Source: JAOUEA01 sp963790335
GTDB taxonomy: Bacteria; Actinomycetota; UBA4738; HRBIN12
NCBI GenBank assembly: GCA_963790335.1
Contig: CAWBOB010000009.1
Coordinates: 1-64,000, forward strand
DNA: 64,000 nt
Direction: 5' to 3'
In this document: positions 34,315-43,794 of the stretch, one piece after another
Position numbering within the stretch: the stretch's first letter is position 1
How the letters are laid out: each line of letters starts with the position of its first letter
The notes under the pieces: generated by a model
The model's database searches: none
What the model was told of the DNA's origin: nothing
Seen by the model: the letters and a program-made list of their open reading frames with translations, nothing else
Position numbers and translations under genes: made by a program

Positions 34315-34575
34315 TCAGGCGATCCACATCTCGTCGTCGGATACCGGCGCGCGGCTCGATGGGGAGCCGGGCACCGCGAGCCACCAGCCGATGCCGAGGC
34401 TCGTGCCCCCCGCGAGTGAGAGCACGACGGTACCGAGGGTCGCGATGAGCCAGCCGTCGGAACCGGGGCGGTGCAGCGTGACGGCGAACAGGAAGCCGGC
34501 GGCTCCGACGAGCAACATGGTGCCGATCGACCAGAAGCCGATCGCCCACACGATCCCCGCGAGTCGTCGTGCCAT
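34315..34575 (-). CDS. Small two-span membrane protein
   Basis: An 86-residue protein from ATG 34575 with two hydrophobic segments (VWAIGFWSIGTMLLVGAAGF; ATLGTVVLSLAGGTSLGIGW) and a charged, disordered C-terminus. It converges with the NUDIX gene three bases away. No known family recognised. Confidence 0.55.
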   Translation of the reverse strand: MARRLAGIVWAIGFWSIGTMLLVGAAGFLFAVTLHRPGSDGWLIATLGTVVLSLAGGTSLGIGWWLAVPGSPSSRAPVSDDEMWIA

Positions 34576-34712
34576 GTCCGAACCTTGCCCCGCCGATGGC
34601 CGATGCGAACTCGGCCGAAGGTCGGTGATGTCCCGCCGAAGGTCGGTCATCCGCTGCGGAGCAGGCGGTCGAGGTGTGTGTCGGGCACCCCGGGGGAAAG
34701 AGCGGCGCAGCC

Positions 34713-36530
34713 ATGACCCACGGATCCGATCGCAGGGGTGACGTGCTCGGCAGCGACCGGGTCGAGCCGGCCTTCCGTTCGCTCGTGGAACGGCTGCCTG
34801 CGGTGGTCTACGTCGCCGATCCCGATCGGACCGATGCGAGCTACGTGAGCCCTTGGCTCGAGTCGCTCACCGGGCAGTCGCCACAGGACTGGACGGGAGG
34901 CGTGGGGGGTTGGCTGCGCGCCGTCCATCCCGATGACCGTGACGGTGTCGTCTCCCTGCTCGCGTCGTCGGCCGAGCACGGTGAGCCGTTCGCGGCGGAG
35001 TACCGCGTCGTCACGAACGATGGCCACACGCGCCGTGTGCGTGACGAAGCGGTGCTCGATCTCACCGATGGGTCCTGGCACGGGTGGATCGTGGACATCA
35101 CCGAACGGGCTCGCGAGGACGCGCGGCTCGAGTTCCTCGCGTTCCACGACCCGGTGACCGGTCTGGCGAACGGCGCGTTCCTCGAGCAGCACCTGGCGCT
35201 CGAGCTCGGCCGGGCGCGACGAACCGGCGAGACGCTCATCGTGTGCTCCCTCGATCTGGACCGGTTCAAGCTGGTGAACGACACCCTGGGGCACGCCGCC
35301 GGCGACGCCTTCCTGCGTGAGGTCGCCCGGCGACTGCAGTCATGTCTGCGTGAGAGCGACCTCGTGGCCCGGGTCGGCGGCGACGAGTTCGCCGTCGTCG
35401 CCCCCGCCCCTGCTCCGTTGGGCTCCGACACCGCGCCCCGGACCGGGCACATCGGGGCTGAGCATCTGGTCGCGCGCCTCACGAGTGCCCTCGAGCCGTC
35501 CTTCGTGCTCTCCGACGTCGAGCTCCGCATGTCCGCGAGCATCGGGGCGGCGGTCTTCCCCGGGGATGCGACGGAGCCGGCCCAGTTGCTCGCCCGAGCC
35601 GACGCCACGATGTACCGCTCGAAGCGAGCACGCCACGACGAGCGAACCGCCGCCGACGAGCGCACCGCCGACGGCGAGCATGTGCGCAACGAGCTCGCGC
35701 TCGCGTCGGACCTCCGGCGAGCCGCCCGTGATGGCACCTGGTCGCTCCTGCATCAGCCGATCGTGGAGTTGGTCACGGGCCGTTCGGTGGGAGGCGAGGC
35801 ACTGCTGCGCTGGCCCGACCCCGCCCACCGTGATGTCGAGCCTCGCCGCTTCATCACGTTGGCCGAGGAGCTCGGGCTGATCTCGGACCTGAGCGGGTGG
35901 GTCATCGAGCGGCTGACCCGCTGCTGCGACGAGTGGCACGAACGTGGCGTGCTCGCGAGCATGTCCGTGCTGTCGTGCAACCTGTCGCCCCGCGAGCTCT
36001 GGCACCCACAGCTGCTCGAGCGGCTGACGCGCCTGCGTGAGGCGGCTCGGCGCGACGGCCTGATCGTCGTGGAGATCACCGAGTCGAGCCTGATGATGGA
36101 CCCCGCGAGGGCCAAGGAGACGCTCGAACAGGTGCGCGATCTCGGCATCCGCGTCGCGCTCGACGACTTCGGCACCGGCTTCTCGTCGCTGTCGCGCCTG
36201 CAGTCGCTGCCGATCGACATCGTGAAGATCGACCGGACGTTCCTGGGTGCGATCGACGAGCCAGGGGCCCGCGCCATCGTGCAGGCGATGATCCGGCTCG
36301 CCAGTGCCCTCGGCATGGTCGCGATCGCTGAAGGCATCGAGAGCATCGAGCAGCTCCGCTGGGTGCGTGAGCTCGGCGGTGCGCTCGCGCAGGGCTTCCT
36401 CTTCGGCGAGGCCGTGCCCGCCGACGAGTTCGCCGAGAGCGTCGGGTGTGTGCTCGATCCGAGCACCGACGCCGCAGCACTCGCCGGCGGGTGGCCTCCT
36501 CGTCGATCGGTCAGGCAGCCGGAGGAGTGA
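34713..36530 (+). CDS. PAS-GGDEF-EAL cyclic-di-GMP enzyme
   Basis: A 605-residue protein. Residues about 20-130 form a PAS domain (FRSLVERLPAVVYVADPD; YRVVTNDGHTRRVRDEAV). The GGDEF domain follows with FHDPVTGLANGAF and ARVGGDEFAVVAP, an intact active site for c-di-GMP synthesis. The EAL domain contains GGEALLRWP, VEITESSLMM, ALDDFGTGFSSLSRL, PIDIVKIDRTF and AIAEGIES, all residues needed for phosphodiesterase activity. It could work in either direction under control of the PAS sensor. It appears cytosolic. ATG 34713 chosen; GTG 34674 is possible. The 3' end overlaps the next gene. Confidence 0.85.
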   Translation: MTHGSDRRGDVLGSDRVEPAFRSLVERLPAVVYVADPDRTDASYVSPWLESLTGQSPQDWTGGVGGWLRAVHPDDRDGVVSLLASSAEHGEPFAAEYRVVTNDGHTRRVRDEAVLDLTDGSWHGWIVDITERAREDARLEFLAFHDPVTGLANGAFLEQHLALELGRARRTGETLIVCSLDLDRFKLVNDTLGHAAGDAFLREVARRLQSCLRESDLVARVGGDEFAVVAPAPAPLGSDTAPRTGHIGAEHLVARLTSALEPSFVLSDVELRMSASIGAAVFPGDATEPAQLLARADATMYRSKRARHDERTAADERTADGEHVRNELALASDLRRAARDGTWSLLHQPIVELVTGRSVGGEALLRWPDPAHRDVEPRRFITLAEELGLISDLSGWVIERLTRCCDEWHERGVLASMSVLSCNLSPRELWHPQLLERLTRLREAARRDGLIVVEITESSLMMDPARAKETLEQVRDLGIRVALDDFGTGFSSLSRLQSLPIDIVKIDRTFLGAIDEPGARAIVQAMIRLASALGMVAIAEGIESIEQLRWVRELGGALAQGFLFGEAVPADEFAESVGCVLDPSTDAAALAGGWPPRRSVRQPEE

Positions 36531-37260
36531 ACCGCATCAACTCCTCGCGGTCGGCGCCGCCGGACACGCCCACGACCAGCACCGGCCCCACGCCGGGGGC
36601 GTACATCTTGTACTCGAGGATCTTCGGCTGTAGCGGCGTGAAGTCCTTCGTGAGCAGCACGTCGTCGAAGCGACCGGCGGGCACCTGCGCCTTCTCGACG
36701 AGGCTCAGCACCTCGGCCGCGTCCTCGGCTTCGCCGGCGTAGTACTCCTGCCGGTAGGCCAGCCCGACCTGAGGGTCGCCGGGCATCGCGATGCCCGCGT
36801 ACGCTCCGTCGACGCCGGCCTCCCAGGAGCCTTCGGTGCTCACGACCTGGCCGTTCTCGTACTCCTTGGTCTTCTCGCCCATGTACCAGACGTTGCCGCA
36901 CACATCCTGGGCGTACCAATCGAAGGTGTTCTCGATCAGCTCGCCGTGGTCGGAGACGACGTCGTGCACGACCGTGGCGTCGATGCCCTCGATCTGCCGC
37001 GTGCGATCGGTCACGACCACGCGGACCTTCACGGCGTTGCCGCGGGGGTCGCTCTCGCGGTAGCGCCACCTCGTGCCGGGCGCCATCGGCCAATACTCGT
37101 TGTCGATCTGGCTGACGAAGTCGGCCGGGTCGAGCGTCACGGGCTCGCTTCCCTGTGGAAGCGTGATCGGGCAGGTGCCGGCGCTCGCGATCGTCGCGGG
37201 CGTCACCACCGTCGCGGCGAGCATCGCCGCCGCGCTCACCGTCATCACCATCCATCGCAT
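36511..37260 (-). CDS. Secreted hypothetical protein
   Basis: A 249-residue exported protein. ATG 37260 follows GAGGAGG and gives a signal peptide (MVMTVSAAAMLAATVVTPAT...ASA). The mature part includes a two-Cys block (CPITLPQGSEPVTLDPADFV), IDNEYWPMAPGTRWRYRESD and DVCGNVWYMGEKTKEYENG. This pattern occurs in exported actinobacterial hypothetical proteins. Not a known enzyme. The last 20 bases overlap the 3' end of the GGDEF-EAL gene. Confidence 0.65.
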   Translation of the reverse strand: MRWMVMTVSAAAMLAATVVTPATIASAGTCPITLPQGSEPVTLDPADFVSQIDNEYWPMAPGTRWRYRESDPRGNAVKVRVVVTDRTRQIEGIDATVVHDVVSDHGELIENTFDWYAQDVCGNVWYMGEKTKEYENGQVVSTEGSWEAGVDGAYAGIAMPGDPQVGLAYRQEYYAGEAEDAAEVLSLVEKAQVPAGRFDDVLLTKDFTPLQPKILEYKMYAPGVGPVLVVGVSGGADREELMRFTPPAA

Positions 37261-37399
37261 CGCGACCTCCTCTGGTCGTCGTCCCTCGGTCGACAGCAGG
37301 ATGCGCCTCGCGGACTGAACGCGCGCTGAGCGGTACGCGAGCACTGACGCTGTCGCGCCGGGCTAGTCTTCGGGCCGTCGAGCGATCGAAGGAGACCCG

Positions 37400-38374
37400 A
37401 TGCGAGCGATCCGCGTGCACGAGCAAGGCGAGCCCGAGGTGATGGTGCTCGAGGAGATCGAGCGACCGACCCCGGGGGAGGGAGAGGCGCTCGTCGGACT
37501 CGAAGCGATCGGGGTCAACATGATCGACGTGCAGCAGCGCTCGGGCGCGTACCCGATCGGGCTGCCGTTCACGCCGGGCACCGAGGGAGCCGGACGGGTG
37601 CTCGAGGTCGGTCCCGGCGTGCGCGATGTCGCGCCCGGCGACCGAGTGGCCTGGGCCATGGTGGTGGGCTCCTACGCTGAAGCCGCGCTCGTGCCCGCCG
37701 ACCGCCTCGTGCCGCTGCCGGTGTCCATCGAGGCCGAGACCGCTGCCGCCGTGCTGCTGCAGGGCATGACGGCCCACTTCCTCGTCGACTCGATCGCGCC
37801 GCTGCGCGAGGGCGACGTGGTCGTCGTGCACGCTGCCGCCGGCGGTGTCGGACTGTTGCTCACCCAGATGGCGGCGGCCAGGGGACTGATCGTGGTGGGC
37901 ACGGTCTCGACCGAGGCGAAGGCCGAGGCGGTGCTCGCCGCAGGTGCTACCGAGGCCGTGGTGCGCGGTAGCCGCGAGCTCGCCGACGTCGTGCGCGCGC
38001 AGGGAGAGGGACTCGGCGCGCGCATCGTGTTCGACTCGATCGGCGCCGACACGTTCGAGGCGAGCCTGGCCTCGCTCGCTCGACGCGGCACCCTCGTGGT
38101 CTTCGGGCAGTCGAGCGGCCCGGTGCCCCCGTTCGACCTGCGCCGGCTACAGCCGGCGGGCTCGGTCTTCCTGACGCGTCCGGGGCTCGCCGACTACACC
38201 GTGACGCGGGCGGAGTTGCTCGCGCGCGCCGAGGCGGTGTTCGCCATGGTGTCCGACGGCTCCCTCGATGTGCGCGTGCACGAGCGCTTCCCGCTCGAGC
38301 GCGCGAGCGATGCCCACCGGGCGCTGCGGGGAGGCGGCACGTCGGGCAAGCTGCTGCTCGTGCCTGCGGGATGA
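37400..38374 (+). CDS. NADPH:quinone reductase-like (zinc-type alcohol dehydrogenase superfamily)
   Basis: A 324-residue medium-chain dehydrogenase/reductase of the quinone oxidoreductase type. ATG 37400 follows GGAG. Marks: MRAIRVHEQGEPEVMVLEEI, GVNMIDVQQRSGAYP, PFTPGTEGAGRVLEVG, and the NADPH-binding VVHAAAGGVGLLLTQMA (AAGGVG). The zinc-ligand Cys residues of alcohol dehydrogenases are missing, as expected for this subgroup. It would reduce quinones or enones with NADPH in the cytosol. Alone on its strand here. Confidence 0.85.
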   Translation: MRAIRVHEQGEPEVMVLEEIERPTPGEGEALVGLEAIGVNMIDVQQRSGAYPIGLPFTPGTEGAGRVLEVGPGVRDVAPGDRVAWAMVVGSYAEAALVPADRLVPLPVSIEAETAAAVLLQGMTAHFLVDSIAPLREGDVVVVHAAAGGVGLLLTQMAAARGLIVVGTVSTEAKAEAVLAAGATEAVVRGSRELADVVRAQGEGLGARIVFDSIGADTFEASLASLARRGTLVVFGQSSGPVPPFDLRRLQPAGSVFLTRPGLADYTVTRAELLARAEAVFAMVSDGSLDVRVHERFPLERASDAHRALRGGGTSGKLLLVPAG

Positions 38375-38404
38375 TCGATCAGCGGGGCGACGGGCCTCGG
38401 CGAG

Positions 38405-38605
38405 TCATGCTTCAGACGGTCCAGACGGGGAGCGACCCTCGCCTCGCCGCCAGAACTGCCACCACCGCTTGGGACCACGGCGTGGGCCGCGGGCACGTTT
38501 GAGTTCGTAGGCCAGGTCCCTGCCACGCCCCGCACTGCCGAAGTAGCCCTGACCGCCCGCCGGCACGCCCCCATGACCTTCGGATCCACCGCCGAAACCA
38601 CTCAT
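38405..38605 (-). CDS. Very small Gly/Arg-rich hypothetical protein
   Basis: A 66-residue protein from ATG 38605. The first 25 residues are Gly-rich (SGFGGGSEGHGGVPAGGQGY), followed by a basic Trp-containing segment (RRGPKRWWQFWRRGEG). No signal. Weak ribosome site, so the call is tentative. A longer upstream extension in frame is unlikely. Role unknown. Confidence 0.4.
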   Translation of the reverse strand: MSGFGGGSEGHGGVPAGGQGYFGSAGRGRDLAYELKRARGPRRGPKRWWQFWRRGEGRSPSGPSEA

Positions 38606-38823
38606 GCTTGCGATGCTACTCCGAAGCATCGGCCTCGCCTCGGCGTTCCGTCGATCCTTCCACGATGTCCGTGAGCTTCTCCAGGGCCGATGCGAGTTCC
38701 GTCGATCGTCGAGGGGTCGGTCATCCTCGGAGCCTAGACGGTGGAGGCACAGAGCGGGGACTTCACAGCACTCCGGCCGTACGTCAATGTTCACGTCCAG
38801 GAGCCCTGGGATAGGAGGTCACG

Positions 38824-39291
38824 ATGATCCGTCGAACCGCCACGCTCGGACTGTCGATCGCGCTCGTGCTCGCTCTGGGATCGGTGGCCCATGCCAACCA
38901 GCGCATCTGGTTCGAGGGTGAGACCTCTGCGGGCAGGAGGATCACGATCGGCGTGGTGAAGAGGGACTCGGGGCGGTGGTTCCTCAACACCGTCAAGATC
39001 GGCGTGGAGACGACGTGCGAGGACGGGACGACGGAGAGCTTCCGCCTCAGCAAACGGTTCGCCGAGTACGAGGACGTGCGCGTCGATGGGGACCGGCCGT
39101 TCGAGTACGAAGACACGTCCCTCCCGCTCACGTTCCGCCAGCACTTCGAGCACGTCGATGGCACCCTCGGATGGAGGACCGGTTCAGGGACGTTCGAGTA
39201 CAACCTCGGAGGGCTGACCGACGACGGTCAGGACGCGCAGCTGTGTGGGAGCGGCGATCTGACGTGGACCGTGGAGCGTCAGCCGGCCTGA
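38824..39291 (+). CDS. Secreted hypothetical protein
   Basis: A 155-residue protein with an N-terminal signal peptide (TATLGLSIALVLALGSVAHA) and AGGAGGT-type ribosome site before ATG 38824. The mature part is strand-rich and charged, with two Cys (TTCEDG near the middle and QLCGSGDL near the end) that could form a disulfide. No known family seen. Converges with the peptidase gene at 39312. Confidence 0.65.
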   Translation: MIRRTATLGLSIALVLALGSVAHANQRIWFEGETSAGRRITIGVVKRDSGRWFLNTVKIGVETTCEDGTTESFRLSKRFAEYEDVRVDGDRPFEYEDTSLPLTFRQHFEHVDGTLGWRTGSGTFEYNLGGLTDDGQDAQLCGSGDLTWTVERQPA

Positions 39292-39311
39292 CGAGCATCG
39301 CTCTCTGGGAG

Positions 39312-40034
39312 TCAGCGTCCCGTCAGCGAGAAGTGCATGTAGTCCTTCAGCGTGGTCCAGTCGCCGCCCCACTCCCACCCGATCCTCGCGAACGCGCGCA
39401 CCACGACGTCGCCGGGGTGGATCATGCCCGGCTCGCGGCGCCCCCGGTCGACGTATGGCTTCGCCGCCCGTCGCAGCACGGACCCGTCCGGCGCGACGTA
39501 CGGGTTCTGCAGCGGATTGATGTCGATCGCCCATCCGTAGGAATGGTGCGAGAGGGAACCGGGGTTGCCGGTCGCCGGACGGCAGTTGAACGCGGCCGTG
39601 CGATTGACCGTGCTGTGCCAGTAGTCGCCCGGCGCCGACGGACGGAAGCGAGGCGGCAGCTTGATGCGATGGATGCGGAACCCGGCCCGGAACAAGCGGT
39701 GGAACACGCCGAGCACGTCGCGCGCCAGCATCTCGTGCACGATCAGCGGTCCGGAGCGGGGGCGTCCCTTGAAGTCCCAGTAACGCACCTGCAGGTGCCG
39801 CAGGTCGTCGAGGCCGACAGGGCATCCAGCATGCCAATTCCTGCCGATCAATCGTTCTCGGAGGAAGGGTCCGATGCGGGAGATGGTGCCCACGAACACC
39901 GGGCGAGCCGCGCGTTCGTCGGGGGTTCCCGTCACGACGATCGGCACCGTCGAGGCCGGCATGCTCGCCGCGGGGCCGGCGAGCGCCACGAGGCTCACCG
40001 AGGTCGCGATCGCCAGGGCGAGGATGCGGGTCAT
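39312..40034 (-). CDS. M15-type D-Ala-D-Ala carboxypeptidase (VanY-like), exported
   Basis: A 240-residue protein with signal peptide (ILALAIATSVSLVALAGPAA). The zinc site reads SHHSYGWAIDINPLQNPY (His and Asp ligands) with the third ligand in LKDYMHFSL, the pattern of the peptidase M15_4/VanY family. It would trim peptidoglycan stem peptides outside the membrane. It lies downstream of the SpoIID-like lipoprotein gene on the same strand, suggesting joint envelope function. Confidence 0.8.
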   Translation of the reverse strand: MTRILALAIATSVSLVALAGPAASMPASTVPIVVTGTPDERAARPVFVGTISRIGPFLRERLIGRNWHAGCPVGLDDLRHLQVRYWDFKGRPRSGPLIVHEMLARDVLGVFHRLFRAGFRIHRIKLPPRFRPSAPGDYWHSTVNRTAAFNCRPATGNPGSLSHHSYGWAIDINPLQNPYVAPDGSVLRRAAKPYVDRGRREPGMIHPGDVVVRAFARIGWEWGGDWTTLKDYMHFSLTGR

Positions 40035-40103
40035 AGGCAGCGGACTCGCGCGAGGCGCTCGATGTTCGGTCGATGCGCCGCTCGATGTTCCGCTCGATCG
40101 CCA

Positions 40104-41429
40104 TCAGCCCCCGGTCGAAGCCGTCACCTGGTCGCCGCCCTCGATCGAGATCGGGCGCGGGCCGAGCGTGCGATCGCCGATCCTGGCGCCGGGGGCTGAC
40201 GGCTTCACCGTCATCGAGCGGAGGCCGGTCGCGATCACCACCTGCATCGTGCCGGGCTCCGGGTAGCGGCGCGGCGTGAGCCCGCCGTAATAGAAGGCGA
40301 GGATGCGCGCGGCCGACCAGCCCGCTCGCGCCTTGCCGTAGGCACCCCACTGCACCATGCCGACGCCGTGACCCCAGCCGCGACCGTCGATCACGAGCCC
40401 ACCGGGGCCCGACGACAACGTGAACCACCCGGAGGGCACGGTCGTCGGCAGGCCGCCGGTGGGGTAGCGCCGCGGCAGCAAGCACGAGGCCCAGGTGTTC
40501 AGGGCGTCACGCACGCCGTCCGCATCGACCGTGCTGGTCTCGCCCCCGCCGCTGAGGCGCACGGTGGTGCCGTCGACGCGCACCGACGTGATCGGCGTGC
40601 CGGCCGGCCACGCGCCGTCGGCGCGCAGCACCGTCGCGAGGTCGCGGGGCGGGACCTCCACGCGCCAGTGCGACAACGGCGACGCGCCGTCGTCTCGCTC
40701 GACCACCGGCCGCAGGTAGGGCAGCGGTGCGCTGCCGAAGACCTCGTCGTTGCCGTACGTGTGGCCGTTGGAGGTCGAGGAGTAGACCGTGTCGGCGGGC
40801 CGTCCCCCGTACAGCAGCACCTGGCCGCGCGTGTCGCGCACGGCCCGGTCCCAGCGGTGCATGCCCGGTGGCCGCGGCTGGGGGATGCCCCCGTACACCT
40901 GGCACTCGCTCGTGCCGCAGATCGGCGTGTCGAGGTCGCCGCCCTGCTCGCCCGTCCAACCGGTGCGCGAGAGCACGTAGCTGCGCGCCGCGATGACCTG
41001 GGCTTCGAGGGCCGCCCTCGGCCAGGTCGACGGCACCTCGGCGATGCCCTCGAGGTATTCCTGGAAGGTGATCGTCACGGTCGCCGTGAGGGTGCCGTCG
41101 TCGGCCGTGCGCACCGAGAGGGTGCCCGGGTAGCGCCCGTCGAACGTCGGGCGCTCGGCGTCGACGCACCGCGAGGCGCTCCACGGGTAGATGCCGCGAA
41201 CCCGGAAGCTGCCGTGGCGCGGCGGACGGATCGACACCCGGGCAGCGGCGAGATCGACGGCACTGCCGTCCGGCTGAGCCTGCCCGGACGCGGTCTCGGG
41301 TGGAGGCGTGACCGGCGCCGAACTCGTCGGCGGTGGCGCAGGAACGGCTTCCTCGGCTTGGGTCGTGCATGCCGTGAGCAGGGTCGCCGCAACGAGCAGC
41401 ATCCGGGTTCGGGGACGGAGAGCGATCAT
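40104..41429 (-). CDS. SpoIID/LytB domain lipoprotein
   Basis: A 441-residue lipoprotein with lipobox LLTAC near residue 21, a Pro/Thr linker, and then a SpoIID domain: FQEYLEGIAEVPSTWPRAAL, IAARSYVLSRTGW, YSSTSNGHTYGNDEVFG, and the late motif GWGHGVGMVQWGAYGKAR. SpoIID-like enzymes are lytic transglycosylases acting on glycan strands lacking stem peptides, which fits with the neighbouring carboxypeptidase. GTG 41441 is in frame four codons upstream; ATG 41429 is preferred. Confidence 0.8.
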   Translation of the reverse strand: MIALRPRTRMLLVAATLLTACTTQAEEAVPAPPPTSSAPVTPPPETASGQAQPDGSAVDLAAARVSIRPPRHGSFRVRGIYPWSASRCVDAERPTFDGRYPGTLSVRTADDGTLTATVTITFQEYLEGIAEVPSTWPRAALEAQVIAARSYVLSRTGWTGEQGGDLDTPICGTSECQVYGGIPQPRPPGMHRWDRAVRDTRGQVLLYGGRPADTVYSSTSNGHTYGNDEVFGSAPLPYLRPVVERDDGASPLSHWRVEVPPRDLATVLRADGAWPAGTPITSVRVDGTTVRLSGGGETSTVDADGVRDALNTWASCLLPRRYPTGGLPTTVPSGWFTLSSGPGGLVIDGRGWGHGVGMVQWGAYGKARAGWSAARILAFYYGGLTPRRYPEPGTMQVVIATGLRSMTVKPSAPGARIGDRTLGPRPISIEGGDQVTASTGG

Positions 41430-41516
41430 CGTCACCGACACCCTACGGCGGGTTTCCGAGACGTGTGCCGCGGGTAGGTGTTCCTCGACCGGGTACCGCT
41501 ACGAGAGGAGGGTGTC

Positions 41517-41867
41517 GTGGACACCAACATCTGGAGCTACTCCCGTGAGTACGCCGCCGAGCCGCTGGACGTCGAGGGCTTCAAGGTCGAGGCCACCGAC
41601 GGCGACATCGGCAAGGTAGATGAGGCGACGTACGAGGTCGAGTCGTCCTACATCGTGGTCGACACCGGCCCGTGGATCTTCGGCCGCAAGGTCGTGCTTC
41701 CCGCCGGCGTGATCGAGCGCATCGATCTCGAGAACGAGAAGGTGCTCGTGCGACTCACGAAGGATCAGATCAAGGACTCGCCGGAACTCGACGAGTCCAC
41801 CGACTACCGTTCCGACGAGTACCGCTCGCAGCTCGGCGGCTACTACGGGCCGTACGTGGGCGTCTGA
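41517..41867 (+). CDS. PRC-barrel domain protein
   Basis: A 116-residue protein from GTG 41517 (GAGGAGGG upstream). The PRC-barrel signature is FKVEATDGDIGKVDEATYEV with SYIVVDTGPWIFGRKVVLP and RIDLENEKVLVRLTKDQI. The C-terminus is Tyr/acidic-rich (DYRSDEYRSQLGGYYG). PRC-barrels bind proteins or RNA; free-standing actinobacterial ones are stress-linked in some species. Followed by a strong terminator shared with the ABC transporter operon. Confidence 0.75.
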   Translation: MDTNIWSYSREYAAEPLDVEGFKVEATDGDIGKVDEATYEVESSYIVVDTGPWIFGRKVVLPAGVIERIDLENEKVLVRLTKDQIKDSPELDESTDYRSDEYRSQLGGYYGPYVGV

Positions 41868-41906
41868 CATCGACGGACGCCACAACGGACGCACAAGAGC
41901 ATCCAT

Positions 41907-41937
41907 CGGAGGGGCCGCACCGCGTGCGGCCCCTCCG
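41907..41937. terminator. Strong bidirectional terminator
   Basis: CGGAGGGGCCGCAC (41907-41920) and GTGCGGCCCCTCCG (41924-41937) form a perfect 14-base stem with a 3-base loop. It lies between convergent ends of the PRC-barrel gene and the Liv-type ABC operon and can serve both strands. Confidence 0.75.
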
Positions 41938-41961
41938 TCGTGTGTCGCGACAGTCGGTGCG

Positions 41962-43794
41962 CTAGGCCGAGCGCGTCGACGGGCCGCCCAGATAGGCCTC
42001 GATGACGGCCGGGTCCTCGGCGATCTCCTGGGGCAGGCCGAGGGCGATCGTCCGTCCCTGGTCGAGCACCTGGATGCGATCGCAGAGCTGCATGATGAGC
42101 CGCAGGTCGTGGTCGACCACGACGATCGCGCAGCCGAGGTTCGAGCGGATGCGCCGGATGTTCTCGAGCAGCTCGTCGGATTCGGCCTCGTTCATGCCGG
42201 CCGCCGGCTCGTCGAGCAGCATCACCGCCGGACGGCGCACCACGGCGCGCGCGATCTCGAGCCGCCGCTGCATGCCGTAGGGCAGGTTGACGGCCTTCTC
42301 GCGCTCGACCGCGGTGAGGCCGAACCACGCCAGCACCTCGCCGACCCGCGATCGGTCGGCGCCCGGCGGGGTCGCGGCTTCCACGTTCTCGCGCACGGTG
42401 AGTTGCGCGAACAGCCGGATGTTCTGGAAGGTGCGGGACAGACCACGGTCGGCGATCTGGTGGGGCTTGCGTCCCCCGATCTCGGCGCCCTCGAACACGA
42501 CGTGGCCGTCGGTGGGCACGTAGACGCCCGAGATCACGTTCAGCAAGGTCGTCTTGCCCGAGCCGTTGGGCCCGATCAGGCCGAGGATCTCGCCCGGCCG
42601 CACCCCGATGTCGACCCCCGCGAGGGCTGTGACGCCCTCGAAGCGTTTCACCACGCCCTCGCCATGCAGCACGGGCTCGGCATCGGGCGGCACGAGGGGA
42701 GCGGCCTCTGCCTCGGGCGCGGCGCCCGAAGGCGCATGAGCCTCGGCCGGTCGCAGGCGACGCGCGACGCGGCGCAGCAGGTCGTCGATCTCCCAGCGAT
42801 CGAAGATGCCCTCGGGACGCAGGATCAGCGTGACGATGATGAGCAGCGCGATCGCGAACTGCACGGTGCCCGTCACGCGCGGCAGCTCCCACGGCCCGAT
42901 CGCCACGCCCTGCTCGACGCGCGCGAGCGTGTCGGTGAGGAACGTGATGATCGCCGCCCCCGCCACGGCGCCGGTGACCGACGTGCGGCCACCGATCACC
43001 AGCATGCCGAGCAGGGCGAACGTGATGGCGAAGTAGAACTGGTTCGCGTTGAACGCGATCACGCTCTGCGCCCACAGCGAGCCCGCGGCGCCCATCATCG
43101 CGGCGCTCAGCAGCCACCCGCCGTAGCGGGTGCGCACGACGCTCGTGCCGACCGCGGCCGACGACAGCGGATCCTCCCGCGTGGCGCGCAGGCGCAGGCC
43201 GGGGCCCGATTCCTTGTAGAGGCGACCCAGCAACAGGAAGACCACGGCGCCCGCGGTGGCCACGCCGATCGTCGTGCGCACCGGGATGCCGGCGAGCCCG
43301 AGCGAGCCGCGCGTGTAGGTGGTCGCGTTCTGGAAGAAGGTGTGCACCACGACGAGCAGGGCCAGCGTGGCCATCGCCATCGTCGATTCCGTCATGCGGA
43401 TGATCGCGCCGCCGAAGATCGCCGCGACGACGAACGCGGCGAGCGCCGAGAGCGCGATCGCCGGCAGCAGCCCGAGGTCGGCGGTGGCGAACGTCGAGGG
43501 AAGGTCCGGCAGCTGTGCGTCCTTCACGACCTCGGGGATCGTGACGAGGGCCGTCGTGTAGGCCCCGATGCCCATGAACGCGACGTGGCCGAACGAGACG
43601 ATGCCGCTGTTGCCGATGAACGCCTGGATCGACACCACGAGCATCACGTTCACGAGGAACATCACGAAGGTGCGGCTCGACGACGCCGAGCCGAACGACT
43701 CGACGAGGGCCATGCCGGCGACGAGCAGCGCCGAGATCATCGCCGTGCCCCACAGGGCGGGACGCAGCCGCGTCGCCGGGATCGGGCCGCTCAT
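41962..43794 (-). CDS. Branched-chain-type ABC transporter: permease fused to ATPase (LivM-LivG)
   Basis: A 610-residue fusion. Residues about 1-330 form a LivM-type permease with many hydrophobic segments (IQAFIGNSGIVSFGHVAFMG is the signature). After a Pro/Ala-rich linker, residues about 360-610 form a LivG-type ATPase: Walker A GPNGSGKTTLL, Q-loop FQNIRLF, a signature variant LPYGMQRRLEIARA instead of LSGGQ, Walker B VMLLDEPAAGMN and VVDHDLRLI. It is the last gene of the transporter operon; its ATG overlaps the LivH stop by four bases. Imports amino acids, amides or related compounds. Confidence 0.85.
   Translation of the reverse strand: MSGPIPATRLRPALWGTAMISALLVAGMALVESFGSASSSRTFVMFLVNVMLVVSIQAFIGNSGIVSFGHVAFMGIGAYTTALVTIPEVVKDAQLPDLPSTFATADLGLLPAIALSALAAFVVAAIFGGAIIRMTESTMAMATLALLVVVHTFFQNATTYTRGSLGLAGIPVRTTIGVATAGAVVFLLLGRLYKESGPGLRLRATREDPLSSAAVGTSVVRTRYGGWLLSAAMMGAAGSLWAQSVIAFNANQFYFAITFALLGMLVIGGRTSVTGAVAGAAIITFLTDTLARVEQGVAIGPWELPRVTGTVQFAIALLIIVTLILRPEGIFDRWEIDDLLRRVARRLRPAEAHAPSGAAPEAEAAPLVPPDAEPVLHGEGVVKRFEGVTALAGVDIGVRPGEILGLIGPNGSGKTTLLNVISGVYVPTDGHVVFEGAEIGGRKPHQIADRGLSRTFQNIRLFAQLTVRENVEAATPPGADRSRVGEVLAWFGLTAVEREKAVNLPYGMQRRLEIARAVVRRPAVMLLDEPAAGMNEAESDELLENIRRIRSNLGCAIVVVDHDLRLIMQLCDRIQVLDQGRTIALGLPQEIAEDPAVIEAYLGGPSTRSA

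Noticed and set aside
35753..37831. Long open frame opposite the EAL domain and the secreted protein
   Set aside because: It mirrors real genes on the other strand and in other frames and carries no family motif.
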